64,000 nt of DNA, taken from NCBI GenBank assembly GCA_023417785.1, contig JAEZEH010000129.1, forward strand, positions 48,210-112,209, in the 5' to 3' direction. The notes under the pieces were generated by a model, which saw only the letters and a program-made list of their open reading frames with translations, was not told where the DNA came from and did no database searches. This DNA is from Bacteroidota bacterium. Its GTDB lineage: Bacteria > Bacteroidota > Bacteroidia > Cytophagales > Cyclobacteriaceae. This document shows positions 44,413 through 54,104 of the stretch, in pieces. The position numbers and the translations under genes are program-made. Each line of letters begins with the position of its first letter. The first letter of the stretch is position 1.

Positions 44413-45300
44413 CTACTCAAGATATCCGAACTGACGCAGACGATGTCTCTCCTTCCGCCAGTTGGCCGCGACTTTCACATGGGTTTCAAGAAAGATTTTC
44501 TTTCCAAAAAAGACTTCCATGTCTTTTCTTGCTTCCGTTCCCATTTTCTTGATAGCGCTTCCCGCCTTTCCGACCAGTATACCTTTTTGCGAGTCGCGTT
44601 CCACGTAGATTACTGCACTTATGCGAATCAAATCCTTTTCATCTTTGAACGCTTCGATAACAACTTCGGTGCTGTAGGGAATTTCCTGTTCGTAATTCAG
44701 CAATATCTTTTCACGGATTATCTCCGAAGCAAAAAACCTTTCGCTTCTATCAGTGAACTCATCCAATGGGAAATATGGCGGGTGGACCGGAATGTGTTCA
44801 AGGATTTTTGGAAGAAGTCCCTCCACATGAGTTCCGTTTTTGGCGGACACCGTGTACACATCGGTTACGTTGCCCAAGGACTGTTTCCAGTATTCGATTT
44901 TGTCGTTCAGCTGCGTTCCTTTCGCCAGATCTATTTTGTTGATGATTAACAAAACGGGCGTTTCGATTTTTTGGAAGCGGGCAAAAGTTTCCGGATCAAA
45001 CTGATCCTCTACGCCAACGACCAGCAAAATCAGGTCTGCATCCTGAAGCGACACTCTTACATAACTCATCATCGCATCCTGCAACGAGTACTTAGGTTCG
45101 AGGATACCGGGTGTGTCGGAATATACAATTTGATAGTCCTCACCACTCAGAATTCCCATGATCCGGTGCCGGGTTGTCTGGGCTTTGGCTGAAACGATCG
45201 AAACATTCTCACCGACAAGCCGGTTCATAAGGGTAGATTTCCCCACGTTGGGCTTGCCCACAATGCTGACGAATCCGGACCTGAAGGCGTTTGAAGTCAT
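44413..45300 (-). CDS. era: GTPase Era
   Basis: 295 residues from MTSNAFRSGF. G1 GKPNVGKSTLMNRL, G3 DTPGILEPKYSLQDAM, G4 NKIDLAKG, and a C-terminal KH domain ending VKVAANWRKERHRLRQFGYLE. Binds 16S rRNA 3' end during 30S maturation. The open frame continues 41 codons upstream, but those codons run through a terminator and the tRNA gene, so ATG 45300 is the real start. TATTTTTG (45325-45318, minus) fits a -7 element just ahead. Confidence 0.97.
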   Translation of the reverse strand: MTSNAFRSGFVSIVGKPNVGKSTLMNRLVGENVSIVSAKAQTTRHRIMGILSGEDYQIVYSDTPGILEPKYSLQDAMMSYVRVSLQDADLILLVVGVEDQFDPETFARFQKIETPVLLIINKIDLAKGTQLNDKIEYWKQSLGNVTDVYTVSAKNGTHVEGLLPKILEHIPVHPPYFPLDEFTDRSERFFASEIIREKILLNYEQEIPYSTEVVIEAFKDEKDLIRISAVIYVERDSQKGILVGKAGSAIKKMGTEARKDMEVFFGKKIFLETHVKVAANWRKERHRLRQFGYLE

Positions 45301-45324
45301 TTTTTTGGTGAATATCTCAAAAAT

Positions 45325-45354
45325 AAAAAAAGGCGACCAGGTCGCCTTTTTTTT
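45325..45354. terminator. Strong bidirectional terminator of tRNA-fMet
   Basis: A seven-A run, GGCGAC (45332-45337), CAG, GTCGCC (45341-45346), then eight T. It lies two bases from the tRNA 3' end and separates it from era. Confidence 0.92.
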
Positions 45355-45356
45355 AG

Positions 45357-45429
<73 letters not shown>

Positions 45430-45764
45430 ATATGTTTTCTAAATCTGAAACCTATCAGATTATTGATTTCGTATAAAACTACCCGAACACATCAAAAGTT
45501 CATTGGTAGTTGTTATGGGACTGCAAAAATAGCGGATCGCTCATATAAACCAAAAAATCCCGTCTTTAATTTAAAAAAATCATGAAAAGCCGATTGCTCG
45601 TGAACAGTGACAATGCTCTCACATAACATAGGATCATTTTAAGGATTACCCGGCCGCTAAACTTAAATGAATTTCTGATAGTTTGGTGCCGGCCTTGTTC
45701 GAACTCTGGTTTTTCGCATCAGGAATTTAATATCTTTCGATTCAAATACGCCGGACCCACCGTT
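45430..45764. other. Non-coding interval
   Basis: 335 bases without a convincing gene. It must hold the tRNA-fMet promoter (a TAGGTTTC near-match at 45454-45447, minus) and the response-regulator promoter. One imperfect hairpin is visible at 45650-45692: CCGGC and AAACT pairing with AGTTT and GCCGG. Confidence 0.5.
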
Positions 45765-46130
45765 ATGAAAAAGATCCTTCATGTGGAAGATGACCCTGTA
45801 AATGCCATGCTTATGGGAAAGATGCTGGGGCTTGAATTTGATGTAACACAGGTCGACGACGGAGAGACCTGTTTGAAAAAGGTCAATGAAGAAAAATTCG
45901 ACATCATTTTGATGGATGTAAATCTTGGCGCAGGCAAAATGAACGGCACGGACACCCTGAAAAAAATCAAGACGATTCCCGAATACAAAGAGGTTCGCGT
46001 TATTGCCATTACGTCGTACTCACTACCCGAAAACGAAGACGAGTTACTGAACCAGGGGTTCGACGACTATTTCGCCAAACCGGTTGAGTTTAGTAAATTA
46101 ATCGACCGAATTAATCAATACATCGGCTAG
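45765..46130 (+). CDS. Single-domain response regulator
   Basis: 121 residues, a lone CheY-like receiver. Acidic pocket EDD near 8-10, phospho-acceptor Asp in IILMDVNLG near 52, Thr/Ser in AITSYS and Lys in FAKPVEF. No output domain, so it acts by protein contact. Thirteen bases ahead of the DUF3667 gene. Its kinase cannot be told from the sequence. Confidence 0.93.
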   Translation: MKKILHVEDDPVNAMLMGKMLGLEFDVTQVDDGETCLKKVNEEKFDIILMDVNLGAGKMNGTDTLKKIKTIPEYKEVRVIAITSYSLPENEDELLNQGFDDYFAKPVEFSKLIDRINQYIG

Positions 46131-46143
46131 GGATTCCGGTGCC

Positions 46144-47115
46144 ATGGACCTTCATAAATCACTTTCAGCGGCTGAAGCTTTTGTGGAAGCGGAACAGACG
46201 GGACTTCCGGATGACCAGGAATCGAACTGCCTTAATTGTGGCGCCGAACTTACCGGAATATATTGCTCCCAATGCGGCCAAAAACGGATTCCGCGGCGCC
46301 AGACGTTAGGCGAGCTCTTCACCAATTTTGTTTCGTCGTTCATCAGTTTTGAGTCGAAATTTCTTAGAACTGGGAAATATCTTTTGTTTCACCCCGGACG
46401 ACTTCCGTTAGATTACAATGCGGGAAAACGCGAAAGACATTATCACCCCGCCCGTTTGTATGTGTTTATAAGCTTTGTCTTTTTCCTGCTATACAATGTA
46501 ATTCCGGACCCGAAAAACAAAGGGATTGTCAATTACTCAGACCAAAGTAGTTCGGACTTCAAAATGGAGGACTTCGATAAAGAAGTCGCTAAGTATAAAT
46601 CCCCGAAGCAGTACGACAGCGCACAGCAGGCATTACCAGCTACCGAGCGAGACGGCTTCTGGAAAAGTAAAATCCGGAAAAAGGAAATCGAACTGGATCA
46701 GCGATTCAAGGGGCGGGGTCATGATTTCAGCCAGGCTTTTACGGAGAGCTTCACCTCGAATGTGCCGAAAATGCTTTTCCTGCTATTACCATTATTTGCC
46801 CTCATCCTAAAAGCGCTTTACATCCGAAAAGATTTCTATTATTCGGAACACCTGGTCTTCTCGATTCATTATTATAACTTCTTTTTTCTTGCGGGAAGTC
46901 TCATGATGGTTCTTGAGTTAATCCCCTATCTAAAATTCCTGAATGTGGTGATCTTCTTCTGGATCGGTATCTATCTGTTGCTTGCCATGAAGCGGGTTTA
47001 CCAACAACCGTGGTGGAAAACTCTGCTAAAATTCGGCACTTTCAACATCATTTTTTGTTTCTTTATAATCGCCGCATTGGTGATCAACCTCGTCGTCTCA
47101 CTAATCCTTGTATAG
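46144..47115 (+). CDS. DUF3667 membrane protein
   Basis: 323 residues. An N-terminal zinc ribbon CLNCGAELTGIYCSQCGQKR (30-49) precedes the DUF3667 region with FHPGRLPLDYNAGKRERHYHPARLYVFISFVFFLLY, and four or five membrane helices (about 97-118, 205-225, 235-262, 267-285 and 296-322). Function unknown, typical of Bacteroidota. Six bases ahead of rarA and behind a response regulator. Confidence 0.9.
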   Translation: MDLHKSLSAAEAFVEAEQTGLPDDQESNCLNCGAELTGIYCSQCGQKRIPRRQTLGELFTNFVSSFISFESKFLRTGKYLLFHPGRLPLDYNAGKRERHYHPARLYVFISFVFFLLYNVIPDPKNKGIVNYSDQSSSDFKMEDFDKEVAKYKSPKQYDSAQQALPATERDGFWKSKIRKKEIELDQRFKGRGHDFSQAFTESFTSNVPKMLFLLLPLFALILKALYIRKDFYYSEHLVFSIHYYNFFFLAGSLMMVLELIPYLKFLNVVIFFWIGIYLLLAMKRVYQQPWWKTLLKFGTFNIIFCFFIIAALVINLVVSLILV

Positions 47116-47121
47116 ATTAAC

Positions 47122-48384
47122 GTGTTAATTTCCGCCGACATTCCTTTAGCCGAACGAATGCGTCCCTCCAGCCTTGACCAACTGGTCGGGCAGGAACATC
47201 TTACCGGAGAAAACGGCATCATTCGCAAAGCGCTGCGTCAGGGGAATGTTCCATCAATGATTCTGTGGGGACCTCCGGGTGTTGGAAAGACGACCATTGC
47301 CAATATTATTGCGAACGAAGCAAAGAAACCTTTTTATACGTTGAGCGCTGTGAGCGCCGGCGTGAAAGACGTGCGCGAGGTGATTGAAAAGGCCCGGCAC
47401 GCTCCGCGGTCCATCCTTTTTATCGACGAGATTCACAGATTCAATAAATCACAGCAGGATGCGCTACTCGGCGCAGTTGAAAAAGGAACGATTACCCTGA
47501 TTGGTGCAACCACAGAGAATCCATCGTTTGAAGTCAATTCGGCTTTGCTCTCGAGATGCCAGGTGTATACCCTTAGACCGCTATCGGAAGAAAAACTGCT
47601 CACCCTCGTTGAACAGGCGCTCAAAGTTGGAATTCCCGACCGGGATATCATCGTGAAAGAACACGAAGCACTGTTGAATATATCAGGCGGTGATGGACGT
47701 AAACTGCTGAATCTGATTGAGCTTATCGCGAACGCCACCACCGGGTCGGTTGAAGTTACAAACGAATTGGTGATCAACCTCGCCCAAAAGCACATCGCTA
47801 TTTACGACAAGAGCGGAGAACAGCATTATGACATCATCTCAGCCTTTATCAAGAGCATTCGCGGTAGCGACCCCAATGCTGCGGTGTACTACCTCGCACG
47901 CATGGTGGAGGGCGGGGAAGATGTGAAATTCATTGCCCGCCGAATGGTCATTCTGGCTTCGGAAGATATAGGTAACGCGAATCCAACGGCACTTATAATG
48001 GCCACCAATGCGTTTCAGGCAGTAACTGTTATCGGGTACCCTGAAGCAAGGATTATTCTTGCTCAGTGTGCCGTGTATCTGGCGAGCTCGCCTAAAAGCA
48101 ACGCCAGTTATATGGCTATCGAAAAAGCCATTCAGACGGTCCACCGCACCGGAGATTTACCTGTACCCTTAAATATCCGGAACGCGCCGACGAAACTGAT
48201 GAAGCAACTTGACTACGGAAAAGGCTATAAATATTCGCACGACTTCGAAAATAATTTTGTACATCAGGAGTTCTTACCGGATAACGTGAAGGGTACCAGA
48301 TTTTACGAACCCGGCAAAAACGCGCGCGAAGACGAGCTTAGAAAATACCTCCGCGCCCTCTGGAAAGACAAATACGGCTACTGA
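47122..48384 (+). CDS. rarA: Replication-associated recombination ATPase RarA
   Basis: 420 residues. AAA+ clamp-loader-like ATPase active at stalled forks: PLAERMRPSSLDQLVGQEHL, Walker A GPPGVGKTT, Walker B LFIDEIHRFNKSQQDALL, sensor GATTENPSFEVN, then the tetramerisation domain with YDIISAFIKSIRGSDPNAAVYYLARM. Starts at GTG (MLISADIP), which is six bases after the DUF3667 stop. Confidence 0.96.
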   Translation: MLISADIPLAERMRPSSLDQLVGQEHLTGENGIIRKALRQGNVPSMILWGPPGVGKTTIANIIANEAKKPFYTLSAVSAGVKDVREVIEKARHAPRSILFIDEIHRFNKSQQDALLGAVEKGTITLIGATTENPSFEVNSALLSRCQVYTLRPLSEEKLLTLVEQALKVGIPDRDIIVKEHEALLNISGGDGRKLLNLIELIANATTGSVEVTNELVINLAQKHIAIYDKSGEQHYDIISAFIKSIRGSDPNAAVYYLARMVEGGEDVKFIARRMVILASEDIGNANPTALIMATNAFQAVTVIGYPEARIILAQCAVYLASSPKSNASYMAIEKAIQTVHRTGDLPVPLNIRNAPTKLMKQLDYGKGYKYSHDFENNFVHQEFLPDNVKGTRFYEPGKNAREDELRKYLRALWKDKYGY

Positions 48385-48453
48385 CGTAAAAACGATTGCC
48401 CGCAGCAGGGGCAGCGGTTATCTTACGCTAAACCTTGATCAACCCGCAAAATA

Positions 48454-50541
48454 ATGGATCACCAAAGACTCATACTCGATACATCCCCGATCTTTGTGAT
48501 CGTTTGCGGGCTGGTTGCGGCCGGAGTTGCCTATCTCCTTTACAACACGAAGAATCCCTGGCCCAAAGAATGGAACTATGCGTTTTTCGCTGTCAGATTT
48601 TTAATCACATTTCTGTTGCTGTTTCTCCTGCTCGGCCCGGTGGTTCGACAAATCAGCAATTACTTTGAAAAACCTCTGTTCATTGTCTTATATGACCATA
48701 CATCGTCCGTGGCTCAAACAACGGACTCAATTCAGTTGTTAAGACTTCAGGGGCAACTTAAGCAGACCCGAGAGGAGTTGGATGAGCAAGGGTTCGACGT
48801 TCAAATGGTGAACCTTGACGGAGATGAAATCGATGGACGGGTGCTTTACTCAGGCGAGAAGTCTGATCTTCACACCGCCTTGAAGAATATTGTCCATGAG
48901 AACGAGGGCAGGAACATAAACGGCGTAATCCTGCCAACGGATGGGATATACACAGCAGGACTTTCGCCCCTTTATGGAAGCTATAACTTTCCTGTTTACA
49001 GTGTGGGACTCGGAGACACCAGCCAGAGAATGGACCTGGCCATCAGAAACATCGCTTTCAACCGGATCGCCTATCAGGGAAATCGATTTCCGGTGAGGGT
49101 TGAAGTGCAAATCAAGAACCTGCCCAACGAGCCCGTAGAAGTTTCGTTATCGAGGAAGCGAAAGGTGATTGAAAAGCAAACGAAAAGAAACCAGGACGAT
49201 CAACTTCTTGTTTTCGACTTCCTTGCCTCGGCGGATGAGCAGGGTATCCAGAAACTTGACATTGCTATCGCTGAAAAAGAAGGCGAAAGCAACCATCGTA
49301 ATAATCGTGCTTCGATCTTTGTTGAGGTTATTGAGGGTAAGAAGAAAATCCTTCTTGTCGCCGCGTCTCCCCATCCCGATATCAAACCACTTCGCGAAGT
49401 AATTGAGCAAAATTCCAATTATGATTTTATACTGCACATACCGGGGTTAAAAGAGGATGCCCTTAAATCTATTTCACCTGACAAAATAGACCTGGTCATT
49501 TTTCATCAGTCGCCAGACCTCCGGGGTCAGACCAATGCCGTGTTTCAGCAATTCCTGAAGACGAAAGCATCATTGCTTTTTGTCATTGGTCAGCAGACCG
49601 ACCTTCGGACACTGGCGCAACATAATTTACCACTCAAATTTGATGCTCCACCCCGCGAGTTCGATCAGGTTACCCCGGTAGTAAATGCATCATTCAGTAA
49701 TTTTTCATTATCTCCCGAAGCAACGACGGTATTTCAGGACTTCCCTCCTGTATCGGTGCACTTCGGAAAAATTCGCGTCCCTGATTCAGCAATTCCCCTG
49801 CTGTTTCAAAAAGTCGGTAGTGTTTCAACGGACAGGCCGTTACTCGCCGTTGAAAGCCAGTCGGGACGGAAGGTCGGCATGATGCTGGGCGAAGGTCTAT
49901 GGCGTTGGCGACTGAATGAATACGACCGAACCGAAAAAACCCTGGGCTTCGATGAATTGTTTGGCAAACTTGTTCAGTATCTCAGTACCACTGAGGATAA
50001 GCGAAGGTTTAAGAGTTATCCGATCCGCCAGGACTTTTCGGATGCCGAATCCGTTGTATTCGAAAGTCAGGTATACAACGATATCTTTGAACCTATTTAC
50101 GGAAACAAAATTGATATTGAGGTTACCGGTGACGACAAAGTATCAAAATCATACAGCTATACCACCAGTGCCGGCAACGTCCGGTATGCAATCGGTGATC
50201 TGAAAGAAGGCGTGTATAAGTTCCGTTCGAGGACCACGATGAACAACCGGGTCGAAGAAGTTCGGGGCGAATTTGCCGTCGTGGCCAGGCAGATCGAACT
50301 TCAGAATCTTACCGCCGACTTTGAGATGTTGCGCAAGCTTTCGGCCAATACGGGAGGCAAATTTTATACACTACAACAGCTGCCACAGTTGCAGGCGGAC
50401 CTTTCGGCAACCCGGGCGAAACGTGTCATTCATTCGGAAGAAACGTATAACAGCCTGGTAAATTTGAAATGGGTATTCTGGCTCGCGCTTGCCTTCATCA
50501 GCCTCGAATGGTTCACCCGGAAGTTTTTTGGAAGCTATTGA
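48454..50541 (+). CDS. Large BatA-like membrane protein
   Basis: 695 residues. Two N-terminal helices (about 11-30 and 43-63) and one near the C-terminus (673-689) flank a periplasmic body. The body begins like a von Willebrand A domain (KPLFIVLYDHTSSVAQTTDSI, then GVILPTDGIYTAG), continues with Ig-like strands and a glutamine-amidotransferase-like stretch (KKILLVAASPHPDIKPLREVIEQ). The DxSxS metal site is altered to DHTSS. Architecture recalls aerotolerance BatA proteins partnered with MoxR ATPases, though here it stands after rarA. Confidence 0.78.
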   Translation: MDHQRLILDTSPIFVIVCGLVAAGVAYLLYNTKNPWPKEWNYAFFAVRFLITFLLLFLLLGPVVRQISNYFEKPLFIVLYDHTSSVAQTTDSIQLLRLQGQLKQTREELDEQGFDVQMVNLDGDEIDGRVLYSGEKSDLHTALKNIVHENEGRNINGVILPTDGIYTAGLSPLYGSYNFPVYSVGLGDTSQRMDLAIRNIAFNRIAYQGNRFPVRVEVQIKNLPNEPVEVSLSRKRKVIEKQTKRNQDDQLLVFDFLASADEQGIQKLDIAIAEKEGESNHRNNRASIFVEVIEGKKKILLVAASPHPDIKPLREVIEQNSNYDFILHIPGLKEDALKSISPDKIDLVIFHQSPDLRGQTNAVFQQFLKTKASLLFVIGQQTDLRTLAQHNLPLKFDAPPREFDQVTPVVNASFSNFSLSPEATTVFQDFPPVSVHFGKIRVPDSAIPLLFQKVGSVSTDRPLLAVESQSGRKVGMMLGEGLWRWRLNEYDRTEKTLGFDELFGKLVQYLSTTEDKRRFKSYPIRQDFSDAESVVFESQVYNDIFEPIYGNKIDIEVTGDDKVSKSYSYTTSAGNVRYAIGDLKEGVYKFRSRTTMNNRVEEVRGEFAVVARQIELQNLTADFEMLRKLSANTGGKFYTLQQLPQLQADLSATRAKRVIHSEETYNSLVNLKWVFWLALAFISLEWFTRKFFGSY

Positions 50542-50663
50542 GTTTGATGTAATCAGTGCAATGATCCCGGCCATCGTTTGTAATTAGCGGGCCCAAACCA
50601 AATTCTTAGTCGCTTTCCGCAAATGCATGGCGCCGTGCTTTTTGACAAGTCGGAGCCCCATCA

Positions 50664-50692
50664 TAAAAAAAGGCTGCCTTATTAGAGCAGCC
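50664..50692 (-). terminator. Terminator of clpC
   Basis: GGCTGC (50672-50677) and GCAGCC (50687-50692) enclose a nine-base loop; the eight-base A-rich run at 50664-50671 gives the U tract on the minus strand. Confidence 0.85.
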
Positions 50693-50715
50693 CTTGATTA
50701 TCATTACTTACTTTT

Positions 50716-53256
50716 TTATTCGCTTTTCTTCTCCTTGGGAGGTGACGATTTGGATTTCTTCGACTTGATCGTCAGAACATCGCCTTTACCATCGTAATCG
50801 GCCATAATCGTTCCACCCTCCTCGACTTCACCCCTGAGAATCTCTTCCGCTACCGGATCCTCCAGGTACTTCTGGATAGCTCGGTTTAACGGTCGGGCCC
50901 CGAACTGGTGGTCATAGCCTTTCTCAGCAAGGAAGTCTTTCGCCTTGTCGCTGAGTTCAACATTGTAACCAAGCTGGATGATCCGATCGAACAGTTTCTT
51001 AAGAGTAATATCAATGATCTTGTGAATGTGCTCGCGATGCAGCGAGTTAAACACAATAACATCATCAAGACGGTTCAGGAATTCGGGGCTGAAAGCACGC
51101 TTCAATGCATTTTGAATAGTCGCTTTCATATGCTCCTCCTCGCTCTCACGTGAAGTGGTGGTGGCGAAACCAATACCCGTTCCGAAATCTTTCAGGTCAC
51201 GCACCCCAATATTTGAAGTCATGATAATGATTGTATTCCGGAAGTCGACGCGACGACCCAATCCATCAGTCAGAATTCCATCGTCGAGCACCTGAAGCAG
51301 GATGTTGAAAACATCCGGGTGAGCCTTCTCGATCTCATCAAGCAGTACTACTGAGTAAGGCTTACGTCTAACCTTTTCGGTAAGCTGACCACCTTCTTCA
51401 TAACCGACATATCCCGGAGGCGCACCCACGAGGCGTGATACGGAGAATTTCTCCATGTATTCACTCATATCGATACGTACCAGCGCGTCTTCCTTGTCGA
51501 ACAGATATGTCGCAAGAACCTTGGCAAGTTCCGTTTTACCAACTCCGGTCGGACCGAGGAAAATAAACGAGCCGATAGGCTTTTTAGGATCTTTCAAACC
51601 AACGCGTGTACGTTGAATCGCTTTCACCAGTTTCCGGATTGCTTCCTCCTGGCCGATCACTCTACCACTAAGTTCGTCGCCCATATTGAGAAGTTTGTTG
51701 CTTTCCTTCTGAGCGATACGTTTGGTGGGAATGCCGGTCATCATGGCAATCACATCGGCAACGTTGTCTTCGTCTACGGTATACTTTTCCGTACGGGTTT
51801 TTTCCTCCCACTTAGCTTTAGCAATTTCGAGCTGCTCAATGAGCTTCTTCTCGCGATCGCGAAGCTGTGCCGCCTCTTCGTATTTCTGACTCTTGACGAC
51901 GCGGTTCTTTTCCTTTTTCACGTCTTCAATCGCTTCTTCCAGTTTTACGATATCGTCGGGCACATGAATGTTGTTGATGTGCACACGTGCACCGGCTTCA
52001 TCGAGAACGTCAATTGCCTTGTCCGGAAGGTACCGGTCGCTAATGTAACGATCAGACAATCTAACGCACGCATCAATTGCTTCCTTAGTGTAGATCACAT
52101 GGTGGTGATCCTCATATTTTTCCTTGATGTTATCGAGAATCTGAATCGTCTCTTCCGGTGTGGTTGAATCAACCATAACCATCTGGAACCTCCGTGCAAG
52201 GGCACCATCTTTCTCGATGTATTGACGATATTCATCAAGCGTTGTTGCGCCAATGCATTGGATCTCGCCGCGCGCCAGAGCGGGCTTGAACATATTTGAA
52301 GCATCGAGTGATCCCGACGCTCCGCCGGCACCAACGATGGTATGAAGCTCATCAATAAAGAGAATAACATCGGCTGACTTCTCGAGTTCATTCATTACGG
52401 CTTTCATTCTCTCTTCGAACTGGCCACGGTATTTAGTACCAGCGACGAGCGAAGCCAGATCAAGGGTAACGACACGTTTACCGAAAAGTACACGAGACAC
52501 TTTCTTTTGGATAATCCGAAGGGCAAGTCCTTCAGCGATTGCAGTCTTTCCAACGCCAGGTTCGCCGATGAGAATGGGGTTGTTCTTCTTTCTTCTGGAA
52601 AGAATCTGAGCAACGCGTTCGATCTCTTTTTCGCGGCCCACGATAGGGTCGAGTTTATTGTCTTCCGCGAGACGGGTCAGGTCACGTCCGAAATTGTCAA
52701 GAACCGGTGTCCGGGATTTCTCCGTGCCCTTCTTCTCCTTGCCAGCTCCGGCTCCAGCCCCGAATATTTTGGATGAATCGTCATCCGGATCATCAGTATC
52801 CGAAGACGCCATAGGTCCTTCGTTTTGATATTCGAGCATTTCCTTGACGGTCTCGTATGTTACATCAAACTTATTGAGGATTTGGGTACCGAGGTTATCC
52901 TGATCGCGAAGAATAGACAGCAGCAGGTGCTCGGTGCCTATCAGTTGGGCTTTAAAGATCTTTGCCTCAAGATATGTGATCTTCAAAACTTTCTCTGAAG
53001 CTTTCGTAAGGGGGATATTTGCCAGGTTTTTGATCTGATGAGTGGCCGTTCCTTTTGAAATCTTTTCGATTTCACTGCGCAACTCATCGAGAGGAACACC
53101 GAGCTTTTTCAACACGCCAACAGCTACGCCCTCTCCCTCCCGGATCATTCCGAGAATAAGATGTTCGGTGCCGATGTAATCGTGCCCCAGCCTTAATGCT
53201 TCTTCCCGGCTCAGTGAGATAACTTCTTTTACCCGGTTGGAAAATTTAGCCTCCAT
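50716..53256 (-). CDS. clpC: Clp protease ATP-binding subunit ClpC
   Basis: 846 residues, Hsp100 unfoldase that feeds ClpP. N-terminal Clp_N repeats (FSNRVKEVISLSREEALRLGHDYIGTEHLILGMIREGEG), first AAA+ domain with GEPGVGKTAIAEGLA, a UVR-like middle helix (KSQKYEEAAQLRDREKKL), second AAA+ with GPTGVGKTELAK, DMSEYMEKFSVSRLVGAPPGYVGYEEGG, and a Lys/Ser-rich tail. ClpP is not in the window. Confidence 0.97.
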   Translation of the reverse strand: MEAKFSNRVKEVISLSREEALRLGHDYIGTEHLILGMIREGEGVAVGVLKKLGVPLDELRSEIEKISKGTATHQIKNLANIPLTKASEKVLKITYLEAKIFKAQLIGTEHLLLSILRDQDNLGTQILNKFDVTYETVKEMLEYQNEGPMASSDTDDPDDDSSKIFGAGAGAGKEKKGTEKSRTPVLDNFGRDLTRLAEDNKLDPIVGREKEIERVAQILSRRKKNNPILIGEPGVGKTAIAEGLALRIIQKKVSRVLFGKRVVTLDLASLVAGTKYRGQFEERMKAVMNELEKSADVILFIDELHTIVGAGGASGSLDASNMFKPALARGEIQCIGATTLDEYRQYIEKDGALARRFQMVMVDSTTPEETIQILDNIKEKYEDHHHVIYTKEAIDACVRLSDRYISDRYLPDKAIDVLDEAGARVHINNIHVPDDIVKLEEAIEDVKKEKNRVVKSQKYEEAAQLRDREKKLIEQLEIAKAKWEEKTRTEKYTVDEDNVADVIAMMTGIPTKRIAQKESNKLLNMGDELSGRVIGQEEAIRKLVKAIQRTRVGLKDPKKPIGSFIFLGPTGVGKTELAKVLATYLFDKEDALVRIDMSEYMEKFSVSRLVGAPPGYVGYEEGGQLTEKVRRKPYSVVLLDEIEKAHPDVFNILLQVLDDGILTDGLGRRVDFRNTIIIMTSNIGVRDLKDFGTGIGFATTTSRESEEEHMKATIQNALKRAFSPEFLNRLDDVIVFNSLHREHIHKIIDITLKKLFDRIIQLGYNVELSDKAKDFLAEKGYDHQFGARPLNRAIQKYLEDPVAEEILRGEVEEGGTIMADYDGKGDVLTIKSKKSKSSPPKEKKSE

Positions 53257-53371
53257 ATATTATTAAAAAGTGAAATGATAAATGTAAATGTAAAGTATTT
53301 TGTCTTTTCTATACTATCGAAACTCCCAAGATTTAATACCAGGTAAGAAACACCATATTTATTTTAATTGT

Positions 53372-53998
53372 TCATTCCCGCTTACTGGCGGATTCTAAAA
53401 TACGGCTTGCTTCCGGGCCACAACAAAACACAACATCGAGTACACTAAGATTAGCTGCAAACGTGCTGCCAAAAACCTGGTGATACGGGACGGGACGGTA
53501 AACGCGCTCTGCAAATTCAGTATTCCCAGGCATTAGCTGTGATCTTAAGTCGTCAAAGCCCTGATTATATTGTTTTTCATACGAAATGGTTTCTCCCAGC
53601 TGAAGATCATAACGCAACCAGCGTAGACACATTGTCAGTAGCGCACGATTCAAGTCATAAAGAAACTCGTGCTTCTGGTACAGAATGTCGTGCAGGTCAT
53701 CGGCGTAATACTCGAAATAGGGCGCTTTCCCGTACGCAGCCCGGATCGCTCGCCAGTGATTATTCAGCCACTTCTGCGAATAGTCGGGACTGACTTTGCT
53801 CACCGGCACCTTTCCATGCTTGCCTGTAACTGGAATCACCAAAGTTGCCCGTCCCTGTGAGGTGTTTATCTGACAACGATTTCGAAAGGTCTGCTTGACG
53901 AAGTACTCGTGACATTCCAACAAAATCTCCTCATACTTTCGGATGGCCGAAAAGTAGGCCAGGGAAGGGAGATAATGAAGTTCAATAACAGCTTTCAA
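53372..53998 (-). CDS. WbqC family protein
   Basis: 208 residues with the WbqC pattern: IELHYLPSLAYFSAI at the start, RCQINTSQGRATLVIPVTG, NNHWRAIRAAYGKAPYFEYY and NRALLTMCLRWL. WbqC-like proteins occur in glycan and O-antigen loci, chemistry unproven. The start codon is TTG; an in-frame stop (TGA) lies a few codons upstream and no in-frame ATG separates the two. Confidence 0.88.
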   Translation of the reverse strand: MKAVIELHYLPSLAYFSAIRKYEEILLECHEYFVKQTFRNRCQINTSQGRATLVIPVTGKHGKVPVSKVSPDYSQKWLNNHWRAIRAAYGKAPYFEYYADDLHDILYQKHEFLYDLNRALLTMCLRWLRYDLQLGETISYEKQYNQGFDDLRSQLMPGNTEFAERVYRPVPYHQVFGSTFAANLSVLDVVFCCGPEASRILESASKRE

Positions 53999-54104
53999 TA
54001 TCCGGTTTAGTATAGCGTGTCAAAGTAACGCTGCCGCGACTGATCTCAAAAGAAATTTACATCCATCACAGACTTTTGATATATTTATTGTCGTTTGCTA
54101 TTTT

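Noticed and set aside
48385..48453. TGCCC/GGGCA hairpin between rarA and the BatA-like gene
   Set aside because: Only five pairs and no T tract; not enough for a terminator call.
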